Assembly: GCA_964349805.1 (NCBI GenBank)
Contig: CAYGHE010000003.1
Location: 1 to 64,000, forward strand
Direction: 5' to 3'
DNA from: CAYGHE01 sp964349805
GTDB lineage: Bacteria; Patescibacteriota; Saccharimonadia; Saccharimonadales; Saccharimonadaceae
DNA length: 64,000 bases
The notes below the pieces were generated by a model that searched no databases, had not been told where the DNA came from, and saw nothing but the letters and a program-made list of their open reading frames with translations. Each line of letters begins with the position of its first letter. Position 1 is the first letter of the stretch. Position numbers and translations under genes: made by a program. Positions 47,722 through 58,600 of the stretch are shown here, one piece after another.

Positions 47722-50263
47722 TAACTTCTAGTTCGTGCTCTAGGCGCTCTATCAAAGCATGCCCTTGTTCTAATTCGGCTCTCGTTTCCTGCACTAATTT
47801 GGCTGGTGCTTTACTGAGGTAAGCTTCATTTTCTAATCTGGATTGCAACGACTGAACGCGGTTTCTGGTATCCGCCAAGCGTCGTTCTAAATTGGTCTGA
47901 TGTTCATACAGCGTCTCGGCCGATATGTCTAGCCAAGCTTCTCGGCCACTAGCAGCTAACCTTAGTCCTTGCGGCTGATCAGCGTGTTTGACTGACTGAA
48001 GGCCGGCTAATTGTTGAATTAATTTTACATTATCAGCAATCAAGCTGTCGTTTTGATACACCAAGGCGTATTTTTCGTTTCCTGGCAGTTCGGCTGTTAC
48101 ATAGCGAGCTTCTGAGACTAATTTCTGCAGACGAGAGAATTCGCCAGCCGCAATCTCATCAAACTCTGTGCTCTTGGGCCACGGAGAGCTCATTAGAAGG
48201 CCGCTAGGCCATGGTAACGTCTGCCATATGGTTTCGGTGACGAAAGGCGCGAATGGATGCGCTAGCTTGAGGCTGGTTTCTAATACCCAAGCCAGCATAT
48301 CGGGATTATCCTGATGTTTAGCAGATTCTACGTACCAGTCGGCCACGCTATCCCAGATAGTGTGATAAATAGTCTCGGCGGCCTCAGCAAAACGATATTC
48401 ACTTATTTGCTTGTCAACTTTACCTATCGCTTCATTCAATTCCCGAATTATCCAGTGGTCAGCCAAGCTTTCAGGGGTTGGATGTCCAGGCCGGAATCCT
48501 TCACCTAGTTTATTTTCGGCAAATCGGGCGATATTCCACAGCTTATTACAGAAATTACGGCCAGCCACCACTTTACCCATGCTAAATCCTTGATTACGGC
48601 CAGCGCTACGGTTAGCTACAAGGCCAAGTCGCAAGGCATCTGATCCGAATTTGGCGATACTTTCTACGGGGCTAATGACATTCCCCTTACTTTTGCTCAT
48701 CTTTTGGCCCTTTTCATCTAGGACTAGGCCATGCAGATAAACATCCTTGAAGGGAACTTTGTCGGTAGCGTAGAGCCCTAGCATAATCATACGAGCTACC
48801 CAAGCGTACAGAATCTCACCAGCCGTCTCCATGACTGAACTGGGGTAAAATCGGCTCAAATCCCCGCCTTCTAAAAAGTCCGCGACGATAAAAGGCCATT
48901 GACCACTCGAAAACCAGGTGTCAAAAGTGTCTTCTTCTCTACGGTATGTTGTGCCATTTACTACAATAGTCTTCTCGTCCACTCTGTCGTCAAAAATCCA
49001 GTCATTGGAGTCCTCTACATTTTGGAAGGCTGGTATAGGTATACCCCAAGGAATTTGGCGAGACAAGTTCCAGTCTTTGATATTTTCGAGATACTGAATC
49101 AAGTGTCGCTTGCGACTCTTGGGGTAAAAAGCTATCTCGTCATTTTCTAGGGCTTTTTTAGCTTTTTCGGCAAGCGGTTTCATAGACAAGAACCATTGAT
49201 CTTTAACGAGCGGTTCTATCGGCAAACCACTCTTGTAGTCATACCCTACCGAGTGCTCGATAACCGTCTCATCCCTTATAAATTCTTGCGCTCGCAGAGC
49301 AGCCACTACCCTCTTTCGAGCTTCATCGACGGTTAACCCCAAGAAATGGTCAGGCATATTGATAGTTTTACCGTCAAAATCTATAACTTGAATGCGTTCT
49401 AGTTTGTGCCTCTCCCCTATCTCGAAGTCATTAGGGTCGTGGGCGGGGGTGATTTTAACTGCCCCGGTACCAAACTCCATATCGACATGTTCGTCAGCGA
49501 TAATTGGTATTTCCCTATCTGTTAAAGGCAGCAAAACGCGGGTTCCAATCAGTTTTTTGTAGCGTTCGTCATCAGGATGAACCGCCACTGCCGTATCACC
49601 GAACATTGTCTCTGGACGAGTAGTTGCGACCACTATTTCCCCTACGTGGTCGTACGTCGGATAGGCAATGTGCCACAAAGTCCCTTTTTCATTCTTGTAA
49701 TCGACTTCGATATCAGCATAGCTAGTTTGGTATTTGGTGCTGTAGTTAACTATTCTCTCACCTCTGTAAATCAGCCCCTCGTCCCATAGCTTTTTGAATG
49801 TTTTATAGACAGTGTCGATAACTTTTTTATCAAGGGTAAATACCAGATTGGGCCAAGAAGCGCTAACACCGAGGGCGCGTAGCTGTAATTCCATGTTCCC
49901 CCGCTGTTTTTCAACAAAATCCCAGACCTGGCTATAGAGCTGTTCCCTGGTAAAATCGAACCTGCTTCGCCCCTGTTTTGACAGTTCTCTCTCGTATACC
50001 ACCCAAGTCTCAAAACCCGCATGATCGGCGCCAGGGATGTAAATTGTATCCCGGCCTTTCATGCGGTGATAACGGATGAGAATGTCTTCCAGGCCAACTG
50101 TCAGGGCGTGGCCAATGTGCAAATCTCCGTTGGCGTTCGGAGGTGGCATGACAATGCTAAACGGCTCACCTACCCCTGTTGGCTCAAAGGCTCCACTCTT
50201 CTCCCACATAGCGTATATATTGGGCTCGTATTGGTCGGGTTCGTAAGCTTTGGATAGTTTCAT
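47714..50263 (-). CDS. valS: Valyl-tRNA synthetase
   Basis: Charges tRNA-Val with editing. From the ATG at 50263 the enzyme has 849 residues: PNANGDLHIGHALTVGLEDI (HIGH), the editing domain (TTRPETMFGDTAVAVHPDDE), DTWFSSGQWPF, KMSKSKGNVISP (KMSKS), the anticodon domain and the C-terminal coiled coil (LERRLADTRNRVQSLQSRLE). In-frame starts further upstream add only a few residues. A 110-nt leader precedes it. Confidence 0.96.
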   Translation of the reverse strand: MKLSKAYEPDQYEPNIYAMWEKSGAFEPTGVGEPFSIVMPPPNANGDLHIGHALTVGLEDILIRYHRMKGRDTIYIPGADHAGFETWVVYERELSKQGRSRFDFTREQLYSQVWDFVEKQRGNMELQLRALGVSASWPNLVFTLDKKVIDTVYKTFKKLWDEGLIYRGERIVNYSTKYQTSYADIEVDYKNEKGTLWHIAYPTYDHVGEIVVATTRPETMFGDTAVAVHPDDERYKKLIGTRVLLPLTDREIPIIADEHVDMEFGTGAVKITPAHDPNDFEIGERHKLERIQVIDFDGKTINMPDHFLGLTVDEARKRVVAALRAQEFIRDETVIEHSVGYDYKSGLPIEPLVKDQWFLSMKPLAEKAKKALENDEIAFYPKSRKRHLIQYLENIKDWNLSRQIPWGIPIPAFQNVEDSNDWIFDDRVDEKTIVVNGTTYRREEDTFDTWFSSGQWPFIVADFLEGGDLSRFYPSSVMETAGEILYAWVARMIMLGLYATDKVPFKDVYLHGLVLDEKGQKMSKSKGNVISPVESIAKFGSDALRLGLVANRSAGRNQGFSMGKVVAGRNFCNKLWNIARFAENKLGEGFRPGHPTPESLADHWIIRELNEAIGKVDKQISEYRFAEAAETIYHTIWDSVADWYVESAKHQDNPDMLAWVLETSLKLAHPFAPFVTETIWQTLPWPSGLLMSSPWPKSTEFDEIAAGEFSRLQKLVSEARYVTAELPGNEKYALVYQNDSLIADNVKLIQQLAGLQSVKHADQPQGLRLAASGREAWLDISAETLYEHQTNLERRLADTRNRVQSLQSRLENEAYLSKAPAKLVQETRAELEQGHALIERLEHELEVIR

Positions 50264-50386
50264 TTTGATAAGAAAATTCACCTTATTTGCTTTCACGTGA
50301 AGGAACAAAATCTAACAAAAGTTTTCTAACGAAAACCCCTCTACTTTGTCAGATTCCACACGTGTTTGTTTTCAAAATCAAGTATA
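50264..50386 (-). promoter_or_regulatory. valS promoter and leader
   Basis: Extended -10 TGT-TATACT (50386-50381) gives a leader of about 110 nt. It holds the hairpin GTTTTC-GTTA-GAAAAC and two palindromes, ACACGTGT (50358-50365) and TTCACGTGAA (50292-50301). No T-box UGGN element was found, so a tRNA-sensing switch is not supported. The AAGGTGA near the end may be the ribosome site. Confidence 0.45.
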
Positions 50387-50432
50387 ACATAACCCCGCCA
50401 GGGCAGGGGATTAAACAGCCTAAATTCTTGGT

Positions 50433-51617
50433 TTAGGCCCAAGCAGTTTTGGACATCGATAGGCTTGGAACGACTTCCAAGCTAAACGGGTCTATGGGTT
50501 GATTGTGCTGAGCGTAATAATAGCCCAGAGAGGCAATCATAGCTCCGTTATCCGTGCATAGATTTATAGGGGCATATTCTATATCTATTGGTAGTTCTTG
50601 CGACAGCAATCTGCGCAACTCTTGATTGGCAGCTACCCCACCCGCTATAACTACCGATCGGGGAGAGTAGTCGTTAAAAGCTCTTTTGGTAGTCCCAACC
50701 ATAGTTTCAACCGCAGTACGCTGGAAGCTAGCCGCAAAGTTTGCCCTTGTGACATCATCTAAGCGTGCAGCAAGCTCGCGAGAAGGGAAGTCAACTGGAA
50801 CACCGACCTCACGCTGTACAGCCCTTAAAACGGCCGTCTTTAGGCCAGAAAAAGAAAAATCATAGGAACCTTTAAGCTTTGCCGTGGGAAAAGGGTATTT
50901 ATCAGGGTCACCTTGCAAAGCAGCCTTCGCTATTGATGGCCCGCCTGGATAGGGAAGTCCGATAATTTTCGCCACCTTGTCAAAAGCTTCACCGACCGCA
51001 TCATCCTGAGTCTGTCCCAATAGCTCAAATTTGCCATGGTCATGAAATAGCACCAACTGAGAATGCCCGCCGCTAACTATCAGCGCCAGCATAGGGAACT
51101 CGGGTTGCTTGGATGGTAAGTCCAAGAACCTACTAATATTACTGTTCGATGTCATCTGCAGCCCAAGTTCAAGCCGACGCCGGGGCTCGACTTGAACCTG
51201 GCGCGAAGCCCGATTGAGAACAGTAGTGTTGGTGGGTTTATTTAACTGGTCGGTGATGAAATTTGCGTATACATGCGCCTCGACATGGTGAATAGGGTAG
51301 AGGGGTTTATTTTTTAATATCGCCAAGGTTCTCGCCGCCAGAGTACCAACTAATAATGACCCGATTAATCCCGGCGCATAAGTAACGGCAATGGCGTCAA
51401 TATCATCCCAGGTCAATTCGGCGTCGCTAAGCGCTTGGTTTATGACAGGATTAATAACCTCTATATGACTGCGGGCTGCCACTTCCGGCACCACGCCACC
51501 ATACAAAGCATGAATATCAATCTGCGAATTCACTACATTACTAAGTAGCTTGCGGCCGTCTTCTACCACTGCTGCCGCGGTCTCATCACAACTGGTCTCA
51601 ATTCCCAAAACTTTCAT
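50433..51617 (-). CDS. tsaD: tRNA threonylcarbamoyltransferase TsaD with inserted segment
   Basis: Transfers threonylcarbamoyl to A37 of ANN-decoding tRNAs. 394 residues; MKVLGIETSCDETAAAVVED, the HVEAHVYANF iron ligands, LALIVSGGHSQLVLFHDHG, KIIGLPYPGGPSIA, YDFSFSGLKTAVLR and the final ATP loop (VVIAGGVAANQELR, DNGAMIASLGYYY) are present. Between HVEAHVYANF and PEFPMLALIVSGGH an extra segment of about 55 residues is inserted (TVLNRASRQVQVEPRRRLEL and neighbours); ordinary TsaD is about 335-345. The DNA of this segment contains the palindrome GTTCAAG (51167-51173)/CTTGAAC (51191-51197), so a palindromic element may have been inserted in frame. Confidence 0.93.
   Translation of the reverse strand: MKVLGIETSCDETAAAVVEDGRKLLSNVVNSQIDIHALYGGVVPEVAARSHIEVINPVINQALSDAELTWDDIDAIAVTYAPGLIGSLLVGTLAARTLAILKNKPLYPIHHVEAHVYANFITDQLNKPTNTTVLNRASRQVQVEPRRRLELGLQMTSNSNISRFLDLPSKQPEFPMLALIVSGGHSQLVLFHDHGKFELLGQTQDDAVGEAFDKVAKIIGLPYPGGPSIAKAALQGDPDKYPFPTAKLKGSYDFSFSGLKTAVLRAVQREVGVPVDFPSRELAARLDDVTRANFAASFQRTAVETMVGTTKRAFNDYSPRSVVIAGGVAANQELRRLLSQELPIDIEYAPINLCTDNGAMIASLGYYYAQHNQPIDPFSLEVVPSLSMSKTAWA
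51167..51197. repeat. Palindrome inside tsaD insertion
   Basis: GTTCAAG (51167-51173) and CTTGAAC (51191-51197) with an inner AGCC/GGCT form a GC-rich hairpin within the segment absent from ordinary TsaD. Similar in-frame palindromic elements (RPEs) are known in Rickettsia, but no second copy was found here. Confidence 0.4.
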
Positions 51618-51679
51618 CTTGACTATGATATCACGAGAATATAAGCTTAAGTTAAGCTTAAGTTAGATGGGTGGGTGAG

Positions 51680-54316
51680 ATGCGAATTAAAAAACCTGTA
51701 CGATATAGGAAAATCAGTTATTTTACGGTGTTAGTAGCGGCTTTTTGCGCTCTGGTGATATTGCATAAATCCGAGGCTGGAGCCGAGGGATTATCTTGGT
51801 CAGCGCAGATTCCCACGGTGGTATCCGTTGAGCCAACTTTATCTACGCTGATTGAATCTGACGCCTGCAGGACGAACCTTCAATCTGTTGAAACTGGGTT
51901 TGGCTCTGTAATTAATAAAGTTTGCGTGACCTCTGGCGACAGTCTAAGATTCGGCCTTTATTACGCTAGCGCCAGCTGGAATACGCTAGTGGGGTTTGGC
52001 CACGATAAAAAGATGTACAGGTTGGCGTCATTTGGCTGCAAAGGCTATAACGATTGCCTTTATTTACCCGACACCGATACACTAGTTATGAAGAAATTCA
52101 TAATCAACAATCTAGTCCAAAGCCTGGCGGTATACAAAAACGTTAAACAACGGTTAATCCCAACAGTCGCTAGTGACGGATTTACCAGAGAATACAGATT
52201 TAACGCCGATAGTCCCGACTACGTCTTCCAGCGAGATGACACTGGGTACGCTTGGCCAGTCGGCGGAATTGGCGCTTCCAATAACGGCCGATGGATAGCC
52301 GTCGAATTCAGAGGTAAGGGGATAGGGGTTCTAGATATGAAAACCCTGATTATGAAACGAATATCCGCCCTGTCGCTCAACTATACCGGTGGGTATAAGC
52401 CTACGGTTGAAATAACCGTTACCGAGGATGGGGGGCATATCGCCATGTCGGGTCGCAACGTTTCTGGCCCGGCAGTATATGAGATAACAGATTCGTGTGG
52501 CGACTTTCCAAAAGATGATCCCGACGGGTTTTCGAACAAGAAACCTCTGGCAAAGACCTGCCCTACCTCACCTATTTACCCTAGTTCTTTTATATACAGA
52601 CCCAAAGATTCCTACACGCCCCGTTTTAGCGACGACGGTAGATATCTAAAGTTCTATATCAACAGTTACGACGCGGCCACACCAAATATGGCGGTGGAAT
52701 TGCGCGCCAGCGGTGACTCTGACCCCCGTCTTGACTATCTAGCGTTGGGCGATTCTTTCTCGAGTGGCGAAGGCGAAACATCGGATAGTTATTACCAAAA
52801 AGGCACCAACGATCTCCATGAAAAGTGCCACACCAGCTCCAGATCTTATCCGTACATTGCCGCAGAATTATTAGGAATCAGCCGTGACTACGTCAAAAAT
52901 GTGGCCTGTTCAGGGGCGACTACTGCCGACATTACCGGTGGTGATGAATTATATACGGGCCAAGGCGGGCGGTTGGGTGGAAGCGGGTTAAAATTCACTG
53001 ATGCCGAAAAAGTATCGGCTCAATCACTGGCACTAGAAACTTTTATCCCTGGTCGAGTACGTCAAGCGAGCTTTGTCAGACAATATCAACCAAAATCCAT
53101 CACTATCGGTATTGGCGGTAACGATGTCGGGTTTATGCAAAAACTCAAAGCTTGCCTCAGCCCAGGCACTTGTTCTTGGGTTAATACGCCAGAGGGGAAA
53201 GAAAAGACCGCGCTCGAGATAAAATCCAAGTTCGACACTTTCGTGCGCACTTACCAATCACTGATTAGCGCCTCCCCCACCTCTAAAATTTATGTAATTG
53301 GCTATCCAAAAATCATAGACGAGGACGGCAGCTGCGACATTTTAACCGGTTCTCTTTTAAGCAAGGACGAGAAGCGGTTCATGAATGAGGGCGTGTTATA
53401 TCTGAACCAAGTCATTGCTGCTGCGGCACGGACGGCTGGCGTGCAATACGTTGACGCCTGGGAAGTTTACGGAGACAAAGTGCTGTGTGGCAAAGATACG
53501 CCTAGCGCCTTTAATGCTATCCGGATAGGGGACGACCACAGCCCAATCGATGCCTGGGCACGGTTAAAGATTATCGGCCAAGAAAGTTTCCACCCCAAAC
53601 CGTTGGGTCACGATTTGCTAGGCCGTGTAGTCGTGGCGTCAATGGCGAGTTCGGCGGCAATTTCTCCACAGCCAACACCAGCCCCCGAACCTTCACCTTA
53701 CTGGTTGCCCAATGGCTATTCCTCCGACTTGCCATCACAGCATTATATTGAATACGCCTATAGGGATAAATCTAGGTTATCCGTGAATATTGGCGACTAT
53801 GCGCTAGCCCCTAGATCGGTTGCCAGATTAGAGGTTCACTCTGAGCCTGTGGTTTTAGGAGAATTCGCGGTCAACGATCAAGGCGGTTTAGCTAACGAAG
53901 TTGTTTTGCCAAGTGATTTAGAAGAAGGTTATCATACTCTGCATCTGTACGGAGTGTCATATTCGGGCGAAGAAGTCGACCTCTATCAGGTTATTGCCTA
54001 CGGTGAAGAAAAAGAGTCCGAGTTGTCGCCCGCTGCAAAAGCACCTCAGGGTAAAAGTTTGGCGCATAGTATTCCCTTAGCTGCCGAGTCATCAAGCCCC
54101 CAACATGAGATTTCTTATCGAGCCAATTCAACACCCGCTATTAAGGGTGTCGCCACAATAGCAAGTTCACTTGTATCCGATAATACTCCCGACATTGCCT
54201 CATTAGACAAAACTGATATTCCCCAGGTAAAAATGAATCTACTGCTAATCGGCGGCGGCATTATTATTGCTCTACTAATAGTATCTTTTGCTGTTGCCAA
54301 GCTCGCCAGTCGTTGA
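51680..54316 (+). CDS. Membrane-anchored SGNH/GDSL hydrolase with N-terminal beta-propeller-like domain
   Basis: A secreted 878-residue enzyme. Signal/anchor helix at about 12-29 (KISYFTVLVAAFCALVIL), then about residues 30-345 with repeats of the type SNNGRWIAVEFRGKGIGVLD and SDDGRYLKFY, suggesting a beta-propeller. The SGNH domain (about 350-665) has LALGDSFSSGEGET (nucleophile Ser), KNVACSGATTADIT (Gly block), TIGIGGNDVGFM (Asn) and ESFHPKPLGHDLLG (His). A beta-sandwich-like stretch follows, and a C-terminal TM (LLLIGGGIIIALLIVSFAVA) anchors it. Likely acts on a lipid, sugar ester or wall polymer outside the cell, perhaps host-derived. The ATG at 51680 is preferred over the GTG at 51671. 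Confidence 0.85.
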   Translation: MRIKKPVRYRKISYFTVLVAAFCALVILHKSEAGAEGLSWSAQIPTVVSVEPTLSTLIESDACRTNLQSVETGFGSVINKVCVTSGDSLRFGLYYASASWNTLVGFGHDKKMYRLASFGCKGYNDCLYLPDTDTLVMKKFIINNLVQSLAVYKNVKQRLIPTVASDGFTREYRFNADSPDYVFQRDDTGYAWPVGGIGASNNGRWIAVEFRGKGIGVLDMKTLIMKRISALSLNYTGGYKPTVEITVTEDGGHIAMSGRNVSGPAVYEITDSCGDFPKDDPDGFSNKKPLAKTCPTSPIYPSSFIYRPKDSYTPRFSDDGRYLKFYINSYDAATPNMAVELRASGDSDPRLDYLALGDSFSSGEGETSDSYYQKGTNDLHEKCHTSSRSYPYIAAELLGISRDYVKNVACSGATTADITGGDELYTGQGGRLGGSGLKFTDAEKVSAQSLALETFIPGRVRQASFVRQYQPKSITIGIGGNDVGFMQKLKACLSPGTCSWVNTPEGKEKTALEIKSKFDTFVRTYQSLISASPTSKIYVIGYPKIIDEDGSCDILTGSLLSKDEKRFMNEGVLYLNQVIAAAARTAGVQYVDAWEVYGDKVLCGKDTPSAFNAIRIGDDHSPIDAWARLKIIGQESFHPKPLGHDLLGRVVVASMASSAAISPQPTPAPEPSPYWLPNGYSSDLPSQHYIEYAYRDKSRLSVNIGDYALAPRSVARLEVHSEPVVLGEFAVNDQGGLANEVVLPSDLEEGYHTLHLYGVSYSGEEVDLYQVIAYGEEKESELSPAAKAPQGKSLAHSIPLAAESSSPQHEISYRANSTPAIKGVATIASSLVSDNTPDIASLDKTDIPQVKMNLLLIGGGIIIALLIVSFAVAKLASR

Positions 54317-54347
54317 TATTTTTATATTTTTGTTGTATAAAGATACA

Positions 54348-54551
54348 ATGAATGAAATTGAACCAGGCCCTGCACCCGAACCTGCGCCTAAAAACCGTTT
54401 CAGCCGCCTGTTTGACAGACAGGTCTATTCAAACACTGATGATTTTGTGGGAAGCTTCATGTCAAGAAAAGATAGAGAGAAAGCAGTCACCGCCATGGGT
54501 TCCGTGGGAACTGAAGTGACTATTGATACACCCCCTTCCCCAGAAGAGTAA
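54348..54551 (+). CDS. Hypothetical small acidic protein, 67 residues
   Basis: Not recognised. Proline-rich start (EIEPGPAPEPAPKNRFSRLF), then DRQVYSNTDDFVGSFMSRKD and a C-terminal acidic end. No membrane segment. TATAAA (54336-54341) lies 6 nt before the ATG, supporting a leaderless mRNA and the choice of this start over in-frame codons inside the SGNH gene. Confidence 0.6.
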   Translation: MNEIEPGPAPEPAPKNRFSRLFDRQVYSNTDDFVGSFMSRKDREKAVTAMGSVGTEVTIDTPPSPEE

Positions 54552-54594
54552 GCCTTTTATCTAGTCATTGCCTAGTTGTCCGCAAGCAAAACGC

Positions 54595-54650
54595 TTGACT
54601 TTTCATTCCGTTTGTGCTAGAATCTTGTCATAAACGTGTTTTAGTACACG
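54595..54650 (+). promoter_or_regulatory. Promoter and leader hairpin of the gene at 54673
   Basis: TTGACT (54595-54600), 17-bp spacer ending TGC, TAGAAT (54618-54623). The leader of about 43 nt begins with CGTGT-TTTAGT-ACACG (54635-54650) and has AAAGGATGAG some 20 nt before the ATG. Confidence 0.65.
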
Positions 54651-54672
54651 AAAGGATGAGATAGATAATACA

Positions 54673-55551
54673 ATGACTACTCCTCAAGAATCCCAGCCAC
54701 TGAACCCCTCCAACCCGACTAGTGCCGAGGGAGTTGAAGATAACAATCGCCAATCAAAAAGGAAAAAAGCTATGGCATATACTGCCCTAGGCGCTTTTCT
54801 TGCTGGAGGATTAGTCTTTACTGGTATAAGAGCTGCTGGATCGGACAATGAGCCGCCCGACGTTGAACCGACAGCCACTGCTACTGCCGAGCCAACCGCA
54901 GAACCCGACCCAACGGAAACAGCCGAACCAACACCAGAACCATCCGTCATATTGCCTGGTGAGCGAGAACCCCTGTTCGATACTACTGAAGGATTTAGTG
55001 TAGAAAAATATACTTCGCCCGAAGATCTTGCTAGAGCCTTCGACGAAGCCGCTGTAACTGAATGGTTTAACGCCGGGGCAACTAGTGAGAACAACGACGC
55101 CTGGATAAAGTCTGGTATGACTATGGAAGATTATGCCACCATGATAGCCGAAGAGCATGACCAGCGGTATCTTGAGGCTTTTCTGCCCGCAGACTGGGAA
55201 AGTAGACCAGAAATTAGTCCGTGGGTTGAGAATATGAAAAGAATACACAGGGATACTGTAGAATTAAATTTCATCACCCGTGACACTATCGGAGCCAACC
55301 CAGAAGACAAGGAGCCTTACTACAGGGGTAGTGAATTAGTTAATATCGTTGAATTGTCGCAACCGAGCGATAATGAAATTATCATGACTGTTGATTCGCG
55401 AGACTACGATAATGCCCGAATGAACCGAGTAGGAGAAGAATTGACAGGTGGCCACCAAGTGCGGGGTGAGACCGGTAGATCTATCCTTAAATGGGAAAAT
55501 ATTAATAACCGATGGATACTTGTATCTATGCAGTACTTGGGCGAAGTGTAA
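54673..55551 (+). CDS. Hypothetical membrane-anchored protein with Thr/Glu/Pro linker
   Basis: Not recognised. 292 residues: a disordered basic N-terminus, one TM (AYTALGAFLAGGLVFTGIRA, about 34-53), a PT/TE-rich linker (TATATAEPTAEPDPTETAEP) up to about residue 95, then an outside domain of about 190 residues (SPEDLARAFDEAAVTEWFNA, MTMEDYATMIAEEHDQRYLE, then beta strands VELNFITRDTIGAN and IIMTVDSRDYDNAR). It directly precedes the T4SS-like cluster and could be a surface component of it. Confidence 0.65.
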   Translation: MTTPQESQPLNPSNPTSAEGVEDNNRQSKRKKAMAYTALGAFLAGGLVFTGIRAAGSDNEPPDVEPTATATAEPTAEPDPTETAEPTPEPSVILPGEREPLFDTTEGFSVEKYTSPEDLARAFDEAAVTEWFNAGATSENNDAWIKSGMTMEDYATMIAEEHDQRYLEAFLPADWESRPEISPWVENMKRIHRDTVELNFITRDTIGANPEDKEPYYRGSELVNIVELSQPSDNEIIMTVDSRDYDNARMNRVGEELTGGHQVRGETGRSILKWENINNRWILVSMQYLGEV

Positions 55552-55625
55552 TTCTTTATTCAACGTATATTCGCCCCTACACCTCCTTTTAGAAATATCC
55601 GCGTTATGCTTTAATAAGCATAGGC

Positions 55626-58600
55626 ATGTTACGCCCACACAGAAATAATAAAAACAAACATCGCAGAGAGAAGCGACCATTCATACTTTCCTTTCTTGCG
55701 ATAGTATTAGCTATTGGCCTGGTATTGCCGGGTTTATCGTTTTTCTTGCTTCAAGAAAAAGCATCCGCCGCAACTGCAGTTAGCTCGCCGGCAGAGTGTA
55801 GGGCGATTGGTGGCGTCTGGAGAACGGCTGGTGGCGGTGGCGGGACGCTTGTAGACGATGGAGCCAGTTATTGCACAATCAGCCCTAATCCATACGCAGC
55901 CTCTAGCAAAGGTCTTGATTGGCAAATACAATCATATATTTATTACCAGGCGTTGGGGCGATGCTTAAAAGAAGCTAATTTTAAAAACTCTTATAGCGAT
56001 GCCGGGGGAAACTTTGGTACAGATGGAGTTGGCATGTCTCATGAAAATGCTATCAACGGCAACTGGTTTGCCGACCCTGGACTGGGAAGTGTGGGGCTTA
56101 CTGTCGGTGTTTCTCCTTATATGCGAACAATCCTGGGCAGTTCCTATAGGCATGACAGCTACAAGGGCGGATCGGTGGCGTGTAGTGATGAGTCTTTTAT
56201 AGTAACTGCCCTAAACCACTGGGGGTATAGCCCCATAGAGGCTCTTTGTGCTTTTGATTTTAAGCGTGAAAGCTTCTCGGGGAATACATGCTTTACTTCA
56301 GCGGACGGGGGTTATTGGTATGGATCCAACAACCGAGAGACTCGACTAGCTAAGTTTCAATCCGCTATTAAAAATCGAGTCTACGCCGGACAAGAGCCCA
56401 CGATGACACAAGATTACGTACTATATGCCTACTACCGTCAGGTTTTCCAACAAAGTTGTCTCAGGGGCAGTAAGGATGCGATACCAACCTCTATGCCCAC
56501 TAGTCAGTTCAATAACTATACCGACAAAGACACGTACGGATACAGTATCTATGACGTTGTTGGTGGTATTATGCCAGATGCTAAAACTAACTACATAGGG
56601 GATCTTTCTCGCGACACCAAGGTTTTGTTGCTAAAAACTAGTATCGGTGACTTTACGGAAAGCGGGCAAGAAGAACGACAAACTTGTTCTTGGTTAGAAG
56701 GTAAAGTTAATGACCTCGCAACAGTCTATGCTCGATATGTTGCTAATAATCCTGATTCCGAGAGGCCATATGTAGAAGATATCAATCGGGAAGTCAGTAG
56801 TAGCGCCTCTTCCTGTCCGATAGAGGGTATTGGATGGATAGCTTGTCCGCTAATTAACGCTGGGGCGGCCTTGAATGATACTCTATACGGCTGGGTGGAG
56901 GGCGTCTTGGTGATGAACCCGCTCGAGATGCAAGAAGCTGACGGCACCGCAACCAAGCAATACGATACATGGAAAGCAATTCGTGACATTGCTAACGTAT
57001 TACTAGTTATCGCATTCTTGATTATTATATTCTCGCAACTTACCAGCAGGGGTATAGACAACTACGGCATTAAAAAGATGTTGCCGCGTATTATTTTAGT
57101 TGCAGTAGCCATTAACCTGTCCTATTTTGCCATGATGGTTATGATAGATGTAGCCAATATAGTTGGTAATGGGTTGCATGATATCGTGACAAGCTTAGCC
57201 CCTAACTTCAGCGCAGCAGATATTGACTTTGCTAATGCCTGGAGTTCATTAATAGCTGGTATTGTAGGTGGCACTATAGCTATAGGCACAACGGTAGCAG
57301 TAGCAGCCGTGGCTGCGAATGATGCTGGTACCTTTATGCTGCTGGCTATACCTTTTGTAGCTGTCGCTGTATTATCCTTGCTGGCTGCAGTAGCTACCCT
57401 GTTCTTGCGCAACGCATTAGTAATTGTGCTGGCAATGATTGCACCCCTCGCGTTCGCTGCTTACCTACTGCCCAATACCGAGGAATGGTTCAAGAAGTGG
57501 CGCAAGCTATTTGTTAGCATGCTGATGTTATACCCTATGGCAGCTCTATTATTTGGAGGTGCCAAATTCGCCGCCTACGTCATGATCCAATCCAACCAAC
57601 CATTGAGTATTCTTATAGCTGTATTTGTCATGGTAGCTCCGTTAGGTATGTTGCCTTGGTTAGCTAAATCATCCGGCGGTATATTAGCAACGGTGAGCGG
57701 TAAGTTACAGAGCTTAGCAAAATCCGCCAAATCCCCTCTGCAAAAAACCGTTCAGCCATTCGCAGATTCTAGACGCGCGAAGTACAGAGAAGGTGCCAAG
57801 AACTGGTTTGGAAGAACTAGGGGGGGAGACCCCGCAACCAGAAGGCGGACTTTGGCACAAAGAGTTGAACATGGACGAATGCGTCGAGAAAAAGACATCC
57901 AGGGTTCTAAGGATGAACTCGAAGCGCAATTAGGGGATCGGGCCTTAAACCCTAACGCTGGTAATAGAGATGACCAAAAAACCAAGTCGATATTTGATAG
58001 AGCCAGAGAACAAGGCGAACACAAGCGCAGCACGGGCGCAGCCGAAGAAGCGCGCACCAAACAGTTAAGATCCCGGCCTGGTGTCATAGGCGGTTACCAG
58101 CAACAATTTGAACAGCATGAGTCCGCTGGCTCTGCAGCCGAAGGTATAACCAAGGCTAGGCTTGCGGAACGCATCCTGAGAGGCGGTCAACCAGGCGCTA
58201 GCCCTGCCGATCGCAGACTTTACAGAGAATCTCAAACTCGAAGATTAGCAGAATCTCAGACAGGTCGAGACGAAAACCTACTAAAAATAAGCCACCTGGG
58301 TGATCAAGGTATAGCCGGCGAAGCTACGAGAACCGCGATGCGCGATACTGAGGTTAGTTCAGCTCAAGCAGAAACCATTGAAACTAATTTGAAAGCCCAA
58401 GCCGAGCAAGAAAACGTTCCTGCGTTCGTGGCTCTTAAAGCTGCCCAACAAGCAAAAGAATTAGCTAGCGGAGGAACGGGCCAGATAGTAGCTGAAGCTG
58501 CTGCTGGTACAGATGAGGGTAGGTTAGCGGCCGAGGAGGCAGGCGTCAACTCCGACACAATTAACACTTTACAGGCTCAAGCACAGGAAAAAGCTAACAC

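Noticed and set aside
50264..50386. T-box riboswitch upstream of valS
   Set aside because: No UGGN antiterminator bulge and no terminator alternative found in the leader.
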